From assembly GCA_964549335.1 (NCBI GenBank), contig CAZJUQ010000052.1, positions 1 to 32,168 on the forward strand: DNA of 32,168 nt. Direction: 5' to 3'. Positions 23,848 through 32,168 of this stretch are shown one piece after another. Source of the stretch: Sulfidibacterium sp964549335 (GTDB lineage: Bacteria; Bacteroidota; Bacteroidia; Bacteroidales; F082). The position numbers and the translations under genes were made by a program. Positions within the stretch are counted from its first letter, which is position 1, and the number at the start of each line of letters is the position of its first letter. The notes beneath the pieces were generated by a model that saw only the letters and a program-made list of their open reading frames with translations, did no database searches and was not told where the DNA came from.

Positions 23848-25113
23848 TTAAAAACCAAAAAAGTCGGTTCTGTTTATCGGCATTGTCATGCACCTTGCAC
23901 CTCCGCCACCTCGCGACAGTTCGTTTCCTTCTATTGTAACCACGGCTTTTTTGTAGTTGTTAAGGTCGTATTTTCCGCTCACTATCTCTTTTGATTTTAT
24001 TACTTCAAATCCTTTTTTGTTAAGTGCTTCAATGGTATTTACGTTTCTGGCGTAACCGATTATTTTTCCAGGTTCCAATGCGAAAAAATTAGCTCCGCTT
24101 TGCCACTGTTCCCGTTCCATAATAGTAATGTCGTTGTTTCCTCCGCAATAAACAGGTTCAAGGTCTATTTTCAGTTTGCGCAGGGCGTCCAAAAGATTCT
24201 TTTCCTCTTTTATTGACGATACCTTTTTGCCGTCGATAGTAATGTGTATTGTAAGATGCCGTGTGGAGTTTAATATCAGAGGTTCGAAAATCATACACTG
24301 GTCTTTGTCGAGAAAGGTGAAAGTCATGTCGAGATGTATAAACGATTCGGGTTTAAAAGGAAGTTCCTGAACGATAATGTGTTTGGTGCCGGGTTTTGTT
24401 TTCAGGTATTCGATAATACTGTCTATTCCCTGGGTTGATGTTCGTCCTCCTGTCCCTATGAGCAAAACATCGTTGCGCGCCACAATAACGTCTCCACCTT
24501 CAATGGTTGCTTTGCCTGTATTGTCGTAAAGTTTTACGGGGTCTATTGTTTTTGACTTTACCGATGGGTGGTGATTGAAAATAGTCTCCATAATTATGGC
24601 TTCCCTGTCGCGAACGCTGTTTGCCATTTTCGATATTAATATCTCGTTTCCAACCGTAAAGCTTGCGTCGCGGGTAAAGAAAAAATTTGGTAGCGGATGG
24701 ACGCAATAACGTTCGTTATCGAGAAACCGCGTAAGATTGTTTTTATGCATCTCCACACCTTCGATAAGTTTTACGGCAAGTGTTTCCGGTTTGAGTTCGA
24801 AAAGGTGTTCACAAATTTTATAGTTGTTATTGTATTCGGTTTCGCATATCTTATTAATAAGCTCGGTTCGTATGTCATTGTCGGAGATAACATCGTTAAG
24901 AAGTTCTTTTACTTCGAAAACACGGGCGTATTTTTTAAGAACTCCCATAAAGTTGTTGTATTCGGGAAGTGCGATTGTAAGGTTTAATATATCGCTGTAC
25001 AATGCGCGTTCGGCATTTTCGGGTGTCATGTTTTCCACCTCCGCTCCCGGTACATGAATTATTACTCCGTTTAATTTTCCTATTTCAGAATTTATGTTTG
25101 CATCTATTTTCAT
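23848..25113 (-). CDS. arcA: Arginine deiminase
   Basis: A 421-residue guanidino-modifying enzyme converting arginine to citrulline and ammonia. Active-site blocks are all present: NFFFTRDASF, IEGGDVIV, HLDMTFTFLD and the Cys nucleophile C408 in GGGGARCMT near the C-terminus. Length is normal for bacterial ArcA. There is no ornithine transcarbamylase, carbamate kinase or antiporter next to it, so an energy-yielding ADI operon is not seen here. It follows the prolyl-tRNA editing gene by 12 bases and is probably co-transcribed with it. Confidence 0.93.
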   Translation of the reverse strand: MKIDANINSEIGKLNGVIIHVPGAEVENMTPENAERALYSDILNLTIALPEYNNFMGVLKKYARVFEVKELLNDVISDNDIRTELINKICETEYNNNYKICEHLFELKPETLAVKLIEGVEMHKNNLTRFLDNERYCVHPLPNFFFTRDASFTVGNEILISKMANSVRDREAIIMETIFNHHPSVKSKTIDPVKLYDNTGKATIEGGDVIVARNDVLLIGTGGRTSTQGIDSIIEYLKTKPGTKHIIVQELPFKPESFIHLDMTFTFLDKDQCMIFEPLILNSTRHLTIHITIDGKKVSSIKEEKNLLDALRKLKIDLEPVYCGGNNDITIMEREQWQSGANFFALEPGKIIGYARNVNTIEALNKKGFEVIKSKEIVSGKYDLNNYKKAVVTIEGNELSRGGGGARCMTMPINRTDFFGF

Positions 25114-25125
25114 ATCTCTTTGATT

Positions 25126-25632
25126 TTACGGTTCAGGATCGATAAACTCGTAGCCGTTACCCATTATGTTTAAAAATTTAATAAAATCGGTGTAATCAAT
25201 CACAACACTTGCTTTGTTGTCGTTGGGGTGAAAGCTTATTTTTTTTGCCGATTGCAGTTGTTTATCCAAAAAAAGGTAAACATGATGTTCGACATCGTTA
25301 AGCAAACCGAACGGGGAGACAGAACCGGGCTTGACGCCGAGGTATTTTTCCAATCTTTTTTCCGAAGCAAATGTGAGTTTCCCTTGTTTTAACTGTTTTT
25401 CCAAACTATGTATATTAAAAGGAGTGGTATCTTTAATAATAACAAGATAATGTCTGTTACCTTTATGGTTTCTGAAAAAGAGGTTCTTGCAGTGCATTGC
25501 ATCGATATCTTTCCAGTATTTCAAAGCGGTTTCAATGGTGTCTAACGGGGGATGTTCAAATATTTCGAACTCTATTCCGTTGTCATTTAAAAAATCGATA
25601 ACCTTCTTTCTGTTCTCTTCTCTTGTCAGCAT
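25126..25632 (-). CDS. Prolyl-tRNA editing protein (YbaK/ProX deacylase family)
   Basis: A 168-residue stand-alone editing-domain protein that hydrolyses mischarged aminoacyl-tRNA(Pro), typically Ala-tRNA(Pro) or Cys-tRNA(Pro). The family signature is visible as FEHPPLDTIETALKY, CKNLFFRNHKGNRHYLVI and the later SPFGLLND with conserved Gly-Leu. Length and start match the PrdX/ProXp-ala type common in Bacteroidota and Firmicutes. It sits between nth (34 bases upstream) and arginine deiminase (12 bases downstream) on the minus strand. The exact mischarged amino acid is not predictable from this. Confidence 0.9.
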   Translation of the reverse strand: MLTREENRKKVIDFLNDNGIEFEIFEHPPLDTIETALKYWKDIDAMHCKNLFFRNHKGNRHYLVIIKDTTPFNIHSLEKQLKQGKLTFASEKRLEKYLGVKPGSVSPFGLLNDVEHHVYLFLDKQLQSAKKISFHPNDNKASVVIDYTDFIKFLNIMGNGYEFIDPEP

Positions 25633-25666
25633 TTCGGTACGTTATTTTTATTTGGTCAGGTAAACT

Positions 25667-26314
25667 TTATTTCTTGTTTTTATTCCTTTCGTAATATTTA
25701 CACCAGTTTTTCAATCCACATTCGTTACATTTCGGATTTCGTGCAGTACAAATGTATCTGCCGTGCAAAATTAACCAATGATGTGCAAGCGGTATCAATT
25801 CGCCGGGAAAATATTTTACAAGTTGTTTTTCGGTTTCCAAAGGTGTTTTGGCGTTTTGGGTCAAGCCCAGCCGTGCCGAGACCCTGAAGACATGAGTGTC
25901 GACGGCCATTACAGGTTTGTTGAAAATTACCGAAGCAATCACATTTGCGGTTTTGCGCCCCACACCGGGAAGTTTTTGAAGGTCGTTTATGCCGGAAGGG
26001 ATTTTGCCGTTAAAGTCGTTTAACACCGTTTTAGCCATTCCCGATAAATGTTTTGCTTTGTTGTTTGGGTAAGAACACGATTTTATCAGTTGGTAGATAT
26101 CGGAAATTTCGGCACCGGCAAGACTTTTTATGTCGGGATATTGATGAAAAAAATCAGGGGTTATCATATTTACCCTTTTATCGGTGCATTGTGCCGAAAG
26201 GATAACCGCTACCATAAGTTGATACGGGTCTTTGTAATGTAGTTCCGTTTCGGCAAAAGGCTTTTCCTTTTTAAAATATTCTATTACCCTTTCGAATCGC
26301 TCCTTTTTTCTCAT
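25667..26314 (-). CDS. nth: Endonuclease III (DNA glycosylase/AP lyase)
   Basis: From ATG 26314 this is a 215-residue base-excision-repair enzyme removing oxidised pyrimidines. The helix-hairpin-helix LPGVGRKTANVI contains the catalytic lysine, and VDTHVFRV the catalytic aspartate. The C-terminal 4Fe-4S ligands C-x6-C-x2-C-x5-C are all present in CTARNPKCNECGLKNWC. The open frame extends 46 residues further upstream with an unrelated hydrophobic, AT-rich sequence; MRKKERFERV is the normal Nth start, so I chose 26314. Confidence 0.94.
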   Translation of the reverse strand: MRKKERFERVIEYFKKEKPFAETELHYKDPYQLMVAVILSAQCTDKRVNMITPDFFHQYPDIKSLAGAEISDIYQLIKSCSYPNNKAKHLSGMAKTVLNDFNGKIPSGINDLQKLPGVGRKTANVIASVIFNKPVMAVDTHVFRVSARLGLTQNAKTPLETEKQLVKYFPGELIPLAHHWLILHGRYICTARNPKCNECGLKNWCKYYERNKNKK

Positions 26315-26434
26315 TACTCTATTTTTTTGCAAAAATGATAAAATTGAAGCAACTATTTTGTGTTTTTTACAGTTATTATATTTAAGTACCTCATTTGGTG
26401 AAAATATTTTCTCAAAAAAGAAAAAAATCAGCTT

Positions 26435-26448
26435 AAAGTTGTAACTTT
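26435..26448. promoter_or_regulatory. Short inverted repeat upstream of the barrel gene
   Basis: AAAGTTGTAACTTT has 6-base complementary arms around GT. It lies 38 bases before the ATG at 26486 and could be an operator or overlap the promoter of the outer-membrane protein gene. Length and AT content make a chance occurrence plausible. Confidence 0.25.
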
Positions 26449-26485
26449 TCACCCGATTTAAGGTTAAAGCAATATTTAAAATTTT

Positions 26486-27211
26486 ATGAGGCGGGAGTAT
26501 AAGAAATACGGATTCGGGGTTTTGATTACGGTAATGTCTCTGCTATTGCCGTATCATTCTCAAGCCCAATATAAACCTTGGAATTATAATAAGTTTCACA
26601 TTGGTGTTCAAGGAGGTGTTTCGTGGCCCTACGACAGGTTTGGTACAGGTCACAACATAAAATATGCCAGTTATGTTAATAAAGGATACAATATAATATT
26701 GCAAACGGTATATTTCTACAATCCCAATTACGGTTTCGGGATTAATTTTATTTGGAACGAACATCCGGTAAATAACGAAAAACTTGCCGGGGCATACCTT
26801 AAATCCAATTCTGCATACAAAACCGCCGTTGCCGAGGTAGGAAGTTTTTATATGCCTACCGTTACCGCAGGAATGTATTTCCAAATTCCTTTAAACGAGT
26901 ATTTCGCCTTTACGGCGGCACTGCATGCAGGAGTACAAACCGTAATAAAACCTGCCGGCAGGGTTGATGTAACAACAAGTTTTTCGACAATAACCATTGA
27001 AGAGACAGGTTTGACAATGGCAAAATTCGTTTGGTATTACAAATTCGGTATGCAATTCAAAATAGCTCGCAATATTCACCTTGTTTTTGATGCGGCATAT
27101 ACCGGAGCCACATACCAGTTTGAATACTCCCGCAATAATAAAGAAATATCGGAACCGCAACACATAGGCGACGTTATGTACAGGTTTGGAGTAGCTTATA
27201 AATTTGATTGA
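26486..27211 (+). CDS. Outer-membrane beta-barrel protein
   Basis: A 241-residue exported protein. A signal peptide covers about 1-27, ending SQA/QY. The mature part alternates amphipathic strands such as KFHIGVQGGVSWPYDRFG, IILQTVYFYNPNYGFGINFIW and NIHLVFDAAYTGATYQFEYS, and ends in VMYRFGVAYKFD, a C-terminal aromatic strand typical of small barrels recognised by BAM. It fits the porin-family/OMP_b-brl class; ligand or pore function is unknown. It precedes the giant PKD protein on the same strand by 126 bases. It may be associated with it, but this is only proximity. Confidence 0.8.
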   Translation: MRREYKKYGFGVLITVMSLLLPYHSQAQYKPWNYNKFHIGVQGGVSWPYDRFGTGHNIKYASYVNKGYNIILQTVYFYNPNYGFGINFIWNEHPVNNEKLAGAYLKSNSAYKTAVAEVGSFYMPTVTAGMYFQIPLNEYFAFTAALHAGVQTVIKPAGRVDVTTSFSTITIEETGLTMAKFVWYYKFGMQFKIARNIHLVFDAAYTGATYQFEYSRNNKEISEPQHIGDVMYRFGVAYKFD

Positions 27212-27330
27212 TGTTTTAAATTGATAAAAAATTATAAAAGAAAAATTTTTGATTAGGCAACGAAAAGGGTTAAGCATGTTGTCTTAATTGTTAAAAATGG
27301 TTAACGGTTAGAGGATTTATTGATAAAAAC

Positions 27331-27335
27331 GGAGG
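27331..27335 (+). promoter_or_regulatory. Shine-Dalgarno before the giant PKD gene
   Basis: GGAGG lies 2 bases before the ATG at 27338, unusually complete for this region, where most genes have none. The spacing is short but it marks this ATG as the probable start. Confidence 0.45.
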
Positions 27336-27337
27336 TT

Positions 27338-30300
27338 ATGCATATAAATTTACATGAAATAATAACATATGAAAATCCTGTAATAAGACGTTGGCGGAAT
27401 AAACTTTCGTCTCTTTCGATTGCTTTGTTGTTTTCGGTATTGTCGGTTTTTGGCGAGGGGTCTAAGGATGTTTGGATACTGAACTACAGTACGGGTTTGT
27501 TTTTTTGCAGTGATTTCGAAAATCAATGTAATAGCGGAAGTGGTGCACGTACACAGTTTGCAGTATATGGATGCGACAGTATCGAAAGACTCTATTTCGA
27601 AGTCGATTCCACCGTTGAGAAGGTTTATCTCGGATTTCAAGGTGTTGACCCGAGCAGTTGGGGTACCACAAGAAAAATAGTTTATCGCATAAAAAACATG
27701 TCGGGAAGTATCGTTAAAAGCGAAGCCGATCTTCCTACAAGCGGTACAGGATACATTAATAATATTACCGAAGCGCGAAACGGTCCTCAACAACTCGGAA
27801 ATTCTTCGGGATACGATGCAATAGTTTGGGACCCGCCTGCAAACGGTACTTATTATATCGAGTTTCAAAGAATGAAGCAAGATGGGATTTCGTGGTCGGT
27901 AAATCCGGGAACATTCAGAATCGACCTGTTCGATATTACCGTGGCAGATACCGCTGCGTTGGAAGAGAAGGAGGGAAGGGTCTATTCTTCGGCATGGCAA
28001 TTCAACAGTTACTCCGGATACGGAATGAACAATTGTTCCGCAACTTTTTATGTCTATTCTGCCGATAGTATTATTACATCATTGACTCTTGACGATTTAC
28101 AGGGAGGCGTGTGGTACCTCTATTGTAACCAAACCGGTGTGGGTACTTCGGGAGACTGGATTACAGACCGGCAGTCGATAAACGGTTCGGCATATAACCC
28201 TCAATATAGAATTTTTTTAAACGAACCCGATACCAATATCTTTCCGCCTGCTTCCACCCTCGGGAGCGTTGTGGGTACTCCCTGGGGACAAGCATATTGT
28301 GACAACGGTACAATAGATTTTCACGTTACCGTTGACAAAGCCGGCAATGTGGATATTAATCTCGATTTTGACGACCCTTATGCCGACAGAACAATTTCGG
28401 CAATTGTCTCCGCAGGCGAAAATATAATAACGTGGGACGGAAATGATGCCAACGGTACACCCGTCCCGAATAATGTTAATGTGGAATTTACCATTAGTTA
28501 CATTAACGGCCTAACCAATTTGCCGTTATACGATGTGGAAAGTAATAATAACGGGTTTACAATAGATATTGTGGCTCCTTCGGGGGCTGCCCCTTTGGTT
28601 TATTGGGACGATACACAAGTGGGCGGCAATTCCAACTTTACCGGATGTTCGGGCTCGGGTTGTCATCCTTGGGCCGACGGAGACCTCATTACAATGAATA
28701 CATGGTGGTATAATGTTTCAACAACAACGGCACCGGTAACAATAGTTGAAGAGAGAGGACCCGATACCCTGGTTTTCGATCAGTCGCCACCGCAAAACTA
28801 TTGTGCAGGCGAAACGGGGGTCACCTTTTCAGTTGCTTCTGATCCCAATACCGAACGCTATTATTGGTCTTATACCGGTACTGGAGCAACTATACATCAA
28901 GCCGATACTTCAGATAATTTTATTACCGTTGATTTCAGTCCCAGTGCAACAGCGGGAAATATTGAAGTTTACGGTACAAATAACAACTGTTCTAACCCGG
29001 GACCTACATCATCGTTGGCAATATCAATAGTTCCTTTGCCAAATACCTCAATAACAATTACTCCGAACGATACGGTTTGTATCGACTCGCAAACCACTTT
29101 TGCGGGAACCGATAATGCAGGTACCAATGTTACAAGTTGGGAATGGGATTTCGGCGACGGAAATACGGCAACGGGTCAAACGGCTAACCACACTTATTCG
29201 GCGGTTTTAATCGATAGCGTAAGATTGATAGCTACTAATAACAACGGCTGTGTGGATACCACATACCGTGAAATTTGGGTTACCGATCCGGTAATTAATA
29301 TGAATATTTCACCCCAACCCGCTTGTTTGACTGATACCGTTACCTTTTCAGGTGTAGGCGGACCCATAACATATACCGATTGGATATGGGATTTCGGTGA
29401 CGGCTCTAATGCCGATACAGGTGAAATTGTCAATCATCATTATTCTGCTTCAGGTACATATAGTATTACTTTGCATGTTTGTTCAAAAACCGCTTCCGAC
29501 CAGCTTATTGTACATCAACCGGCGGTTGCCGATGCCGGTTCCGACGAAACACTTTGTCAAAGTCATCCTTTCGATTTTTCAACATCTTCGGTATTACCGT
29601 CGGCTTCCGATTACGATTCTCTGTTGTGGATAGGCGGAGCAGGTTCGTTTAGCGACCCGCACACCTTGTTGCCGGTATATACACCCGCTCCAAACGAAAC
29701 AGGCACTGTTCCCTTATCCCTTATTGCATACGGAATGTTACCTTGCGGTAACGATACTTCCACAATGATATTGACTTTGGACAGTTTACCGCTTCCCGGA
29801 TACTTTTATTTGCCAAGCGATTCGATTTGTGTATCCGAGTTGATATCTTTTACCGATACAAGCGGTACAAACATAACAAATTGGCTGTGGGATTTCGGTG
29901 ACGGCAACAGCGCTTCCGCTCAAAATCCGACACACTTCTATAACACTGACGGTACATACAACGTTAAGCTTGTTGTTTCAAATAATTACGGGTGTTCCGA
30001 TTCGGTAACAAAATCGCTTCAGGTTCATCCGTTGCCTCAACCCGATTTCGGAATAACTCCAAATGATACCATATGTGCCGAATTGCCTCTTTCGTTTACC
30101 GGCAGTGATAACGCGGGTACCACAATTACCCAATGGCAGTGGGATTTCGGTGACGGTAATACGGGTACGGGGCAAAGTGTAATGCATACCTATACCACAG
30201 CAGGAGATTATACCGTAACACTTTCGGTATTAAATAATAACAGTTGTTCCGAAACCGTTTCGAAACAGGTGCATATCCACTCACTACCTCAAGCCGATTT

Positions 30301-32168
30301 CACAATCTCCCCCAACGATACAAGTTGCATGGGCGAGGTGGTAAGTTTTGATGCTAATCCCATTACTTCCGATATTGTAAATTGGCAATGGCAATTCGGA
30401 GATGGAAATAACGCATCGGGACAAAACGTAACACATACCTTTAACTCGGCCGGAACTTTTAATATACTATCCATTTATACAAACAATAACGGATGTCTCG
30501 ATACTACAATTCACTCGCGTGTTGTTCAAAACGTTTACGTAAACTTTAACATGGTTCCCGACCCGACATGCGAAAATTATGTGGTAAACTTTACGGGTAC
30601 GGGCGATTTGGTGACTTTTACCCCATGGAATTGGAATTTCGGTGACGGTACTCCGGGTGCCAACGGACATAATGTTTCGCACGTCTATACCAGTGAAGAT
30701 ACTGTTACCGTTTCTCTTGATGTCTGCTCTCAACATGTGGAGCAATCATTGACGGTTAAGGGAGCTTGTAGTGTTAATGCCGGTTCCGATACGGTGACCT
30801 GTCAAGATGTATATTTCGATTTGTCAACTTTGCGTATTCCACCGAGTGCCGTAAATTACGACTCGGTACGCTGGTACGGCGGTCTCGGTACTTTTGATGA
30901 TCCTACAAAGATTGCACCGGTATATACTCCGCACCCGAGCGAGGGAGCCATACAAAACGATACTATTACACTTACTATGGTGGGATACGGGTATGCCCCT
31001 TGTGAAAACGACACCTCTTCAATGCAGCTTGTGGTAATTCCCGGAGCATATGCGCAAGCGGGAACCGATGAAAATTCTTGTTTTAACGAACCTTATGATT
31101 TTCACAACTCCCAACTTGTTCCCTTTGCAACAAATTATGTAAACCTTTATTGGACAACTTCAGGCACCGGGCATTTTGTCGACCCTCATGTTGAAGTACC
31201 GGTATATATTCCTGGAAACGGAGAGTTGGGACCGGTAACAATGACTCTCGTTGCTACTAATGTGATTAATTGCGACTCAATAGACGAAATGGTTCTTACA
31301 ATAAGACCCACATACGATGTTCCTCAATATTATACCGTTTGCCATTACGATTCGGTATATGCTCAAGGAGAATGGAGGTATGTTTCGGGTACTTATTACG
31401 ATACTTTGCAAACAATTTATGATTGCGATAGTGTTATTATTACAAATCTTACTGTTCGCGACAAGATAGACAGGGATTTTGTAATTAGTTCGGGCGACTC
31501 GGTTTGCCGTCTCGAAACGGTAAGTTTTAACGAGACAGGTACGGCTAATCTGACAAGCAGGTTGTGGGTATTCGGCGACGGTACAACTTCCACACAGGAG
31601 AGCCCCCAACATCAATACGATACAACGGGAATATTTAATGTGATTTTCTATTACACCGATGTAAACGGGTGTTCCGATTCGGCAGTTCACCAAATTCATG
31701 TTTTCCCCTTGCCCGATGTTAGTATGAGTATTAATTTGAGTAGCAATTGCGTAAATACTCAAGTTGATTTTTCAGGTTTTAGTAATGCAAATATAGTTTC
31801 TTGGGATTGGGATTACGGTGACGGTACAAGCGGCATAGGTCAAAATACATCACACGTATATACCACATGGGGACTAATGCCTGTAACTTTGGATGTTCTT
31901 GACGATGCAGGTTGTTCACAATCGACAACTCAATATGTTAGTATTGCACAACCTCCAATTGCTGATTTCTCTTACAGTGTTATCCTTTGCGATACCATAC
32001 AATTTACCGATGCATCGACTTGTGCTCCCGGATACAATCTCGTATTATGGCATTGGGACTTTGGTGACGGAGACACGAGCGACATACAGAATCCTGTACA
32101 CGTATACGATACCGGGGGTATCTACAACGTAACGTTGTTAGTAACGGCCGATTCATTGGGATATATGT
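27338..32168 (+). CDS. Giant secreted multi-PKD surface protein (3' end beyond window)
   Basis: I read one continuous frame from ATG 27338 to the window edge: 1610 codons plus one base, with no stop. The N-terminus has an extended n-region, then a hydrophobic segment (about 25-41) acting as signal peptide. Residues 45-480 contain beta-rich modules, including a FlgD-like GENIITWDGNDANG at about 360-373 and a CxGSGCHPW motif followed by TWWYN. Nine PKD repeats follow, with the Trp of W-x-(F/Y)GDG at 603, 684, 851, 935, 1018, 1099, 1410, 1491 and 1573. Three AGSDE-type Ig-like modules start near 733, 1148 and 1241. By analogy with Bacteroidota proteins of this build it should be a T9SS substrate, probably adhesive, with its sorting domain outside the window. 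PKD identification is firm; adhesin function is inference. Confidence 0.88.
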   Translation, partial: MHINLHEIITYENPVIRRWRNKLSSLSIALLFSVLSVFGEGSKDVWILNYSTGLFFCSDFENQCNSGSGARTQFAVYGCDSIERLYFEVDSTVEKVYLGFQGVDPSSWGTTRKIVYRIKNMSGSIVKSEADLPTSGTGYINNITEARNGPQQLGNSSGYDAIVWDPPANGTYYIEFQRMKQDGISWSVNPGTFRIDLFDITVADTAALEEKEGRVYSSAWQFNSYSGYGMNNCSATFYVYSADSIITSLTLDDLQGGVWYLYCNQTGVGTSGDWITDRQSINGSAYNPQYRIFLNEPDTNIFPPASTLGSVVGTPWGQAYCDNGTIDFHVTVDKAGNVDINLDFDDPYADRTISAIVSAGENIITWDGNDANGTPVPNNVNVEFTISYINGLTNLPLYDVESNNNGFTIDIVAPSGAAPLVYWDDTQVGGNSNFTGCSGSGCHPWADGDLITMNTWWYNVSTTTAPVTIVEERGPDTLVFDQSPPQNYCAGETGVTFSVASDPNTERYYWSYTGTGATIHQADTSDNFITVDFSPSATAGNIEVYGTNNNCSNPGPTSSLAISIVPLPNTSITITPNDTVCIDSQTTFAGTDNAGTNVTSWEWDFGDGNTATGQTANHTYSAVLIDSVRLIATNNNGCVDTTYREIWVTDPVINMNISPQPACLTDTVTFSGVGGPITYTDWIWDFGDGSNADTGEIVNHHYSASGTYSITLHVCSKTASDQLIVHQPAVADAGSDETLCQSHPFDFSTSSVLPSASDYDSLLWIGGAGSFSDPHTLLPVYTPAPNETGTVPLSLIAYGMLPCGNDTSTMILTLDSLPLPGYFYLPSDSICVSELISFTDTSGTNITNWLWDFGDGNSASAQNPTHFYNTDGTYNVKLVVSNNYGCSDSVTKSLQVHPLPQPDFGITPNDTICAELPLSFTGSDNAGTTITQWQWDFGDGNTGTGQSVMHTYTTAGDYTVTLSVLNNNSCSETVSKQVHIHSLPQADFTISPNDTSCMGEVVSFDANPITSDIVNWQWQFGDGNNASGQNVTHTFNSAGTFNILSIYTNNNGCLDTTIHSRVVQNVYVNFNMVPDPTCENYVVNFTGTGDLVTFTPWNWNFGDGTPGANGHNVSHVYTSEDTVTVSLDVCSQHVEQSLTVKGACSVNAGSDTVTCQDVYFDLSTLRIPPSAVNYDSVRWYGGLGTFDDPTKIAPVYTPHPSEGAIQNDTITLTMVGYGYAPCENDTSSMQLVVIPGAYAQAGTDENSCFNEPYDFHNSQLVPFATNYVNLYWTTSGTGHFVDPHVEVPVYIPGNGELGPVTMTLVATNVINCDSIDEMVLTIRPTYDVPQYYTVCHYDSVYAQGEWRYVSGTYYDTLQTIYDCDSVIITNLTVRDKIDRDFVISSGDSVCRLETVSFNETGTANLTSRLWVFGDGTTSTQESPQHQYDTTGIFNVIFYYTDVNGCSDSAVHQIHVFPLPDVSMSINLSSNCVNTQVDFSGFSNANIVSWDWDYGDGTSGIGQNTSHVYTTWGLMPVTLDVLDDAGCSQSTTQYVSIAQPPIADFSYSVILCDTIQFTDASTCAPGYNLVLWHWDFGDGDTSDIQNPVHVYDTGGIYNVTLLVTADSLGYM

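Noticed and set aside
26315..26452. N-terminal extension of endonuclease III
   Set aside because: The added 46 residues are Phe/Lys-rich AT-derived sequence with no resemblance to Nth; the family start is at MRKKERFERV.
27350..28000. 216-codon open frame on the minus strand
   Set aside because: It is antisense to the giant PKD gene, and its translation is Arg/Cys/Ile-rich with no recognisable motifs. The plus frame continues cleanly for 1610 codons.
1..32168. CRISPR array, prophage, transposase or defence island
   Set aside because: I found no regularly spaced short repeats, no Cas, integrase, phage structural or restriction-modification motifs; the gene content is core and envelope-related.

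Overview
The window looks like chromosomal DNA from a member of the Bacteroidota, probably Bacteroidales-like. The lineage evidence is a type IX secretion (T9SS) type A sorting tail, a PorE-like OmpA lipoprotein relative, PKD-repeat surface proteins, DUF3667 and DUF4296 proteins, a fused alpha/beta 2-oxoacid dehydrogenase E1, scarce Shine-Dalgarno sites, several TTG/GTG starts and TAnnTTTG-type -7 promoter boxes. The genus cannot be told from the sequence alone.

Layout. Bases 1-553 hold no convincing gene; they carry two copies of a palindromic repeat and a GC-rich hairpin. Next come the fused E1 (554-2977, +) and a DUF3667 membrane protein (3042-3902, +). A tightly packed minus-strand operon follows (7394 down to 3983): a one-helix membrane protein, a DUF2520 Rossmann protein, KdsC, a UbiA prenyltransferase and Maf. 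A PorE-like protein (minus) lies upstream of it. Going right there is a FecCD permease, its ATPase and a FAH-family enzyme (+), a tiny basic lipoprotein (-), an atypical Nramp-family transporter (+) ending in a clear terminator, and a two-gene minus operon of very small proteins. The first of these is a 49-residue zinc ribbon that is easily missed. Then come deoC, a T9SS-tailed thioredoxin and a lipoprotein (+), DUF4296 and recQ (-), kdsD-lptB (+), ligA and an nth/prolyl-tRNA-editing/arginine-deiminase cluster (-), and a beta-barrel protein (+).

The last 4.8 kb (27338 to the window edge) is one uninterrupted reading frame of 1610 codons that leaves the window without a stop. It is a giant secreted protein with nine PKD WxFGDG-type repeats and interspersed Ig-like modules, and is probably a T9SS cargo or adhesin whose C-terminus lies outside.

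Functionally the region centres on the envelope: Kdo synthesis (KdsC and KdsD), LPS export (LptB), isoprenoid lipid synthesis (UbiA), T9SS-related proteins and surface lipoproteins. These are mixed with housekeeping DNA repair and replication genes (RecQ, LigA, Nth) and metabolic genes (E1, DeoC, arginine deiminase). I saw no CRISPR array, prophage, transposase, rRNA or tRNA, and nothing that looks like a complete defence island. The most noteworthy items are the edge-truncated giant PKD protein, the Nramp relative lacking the DPGN metal motif, and the small zinc-ribbon operon.
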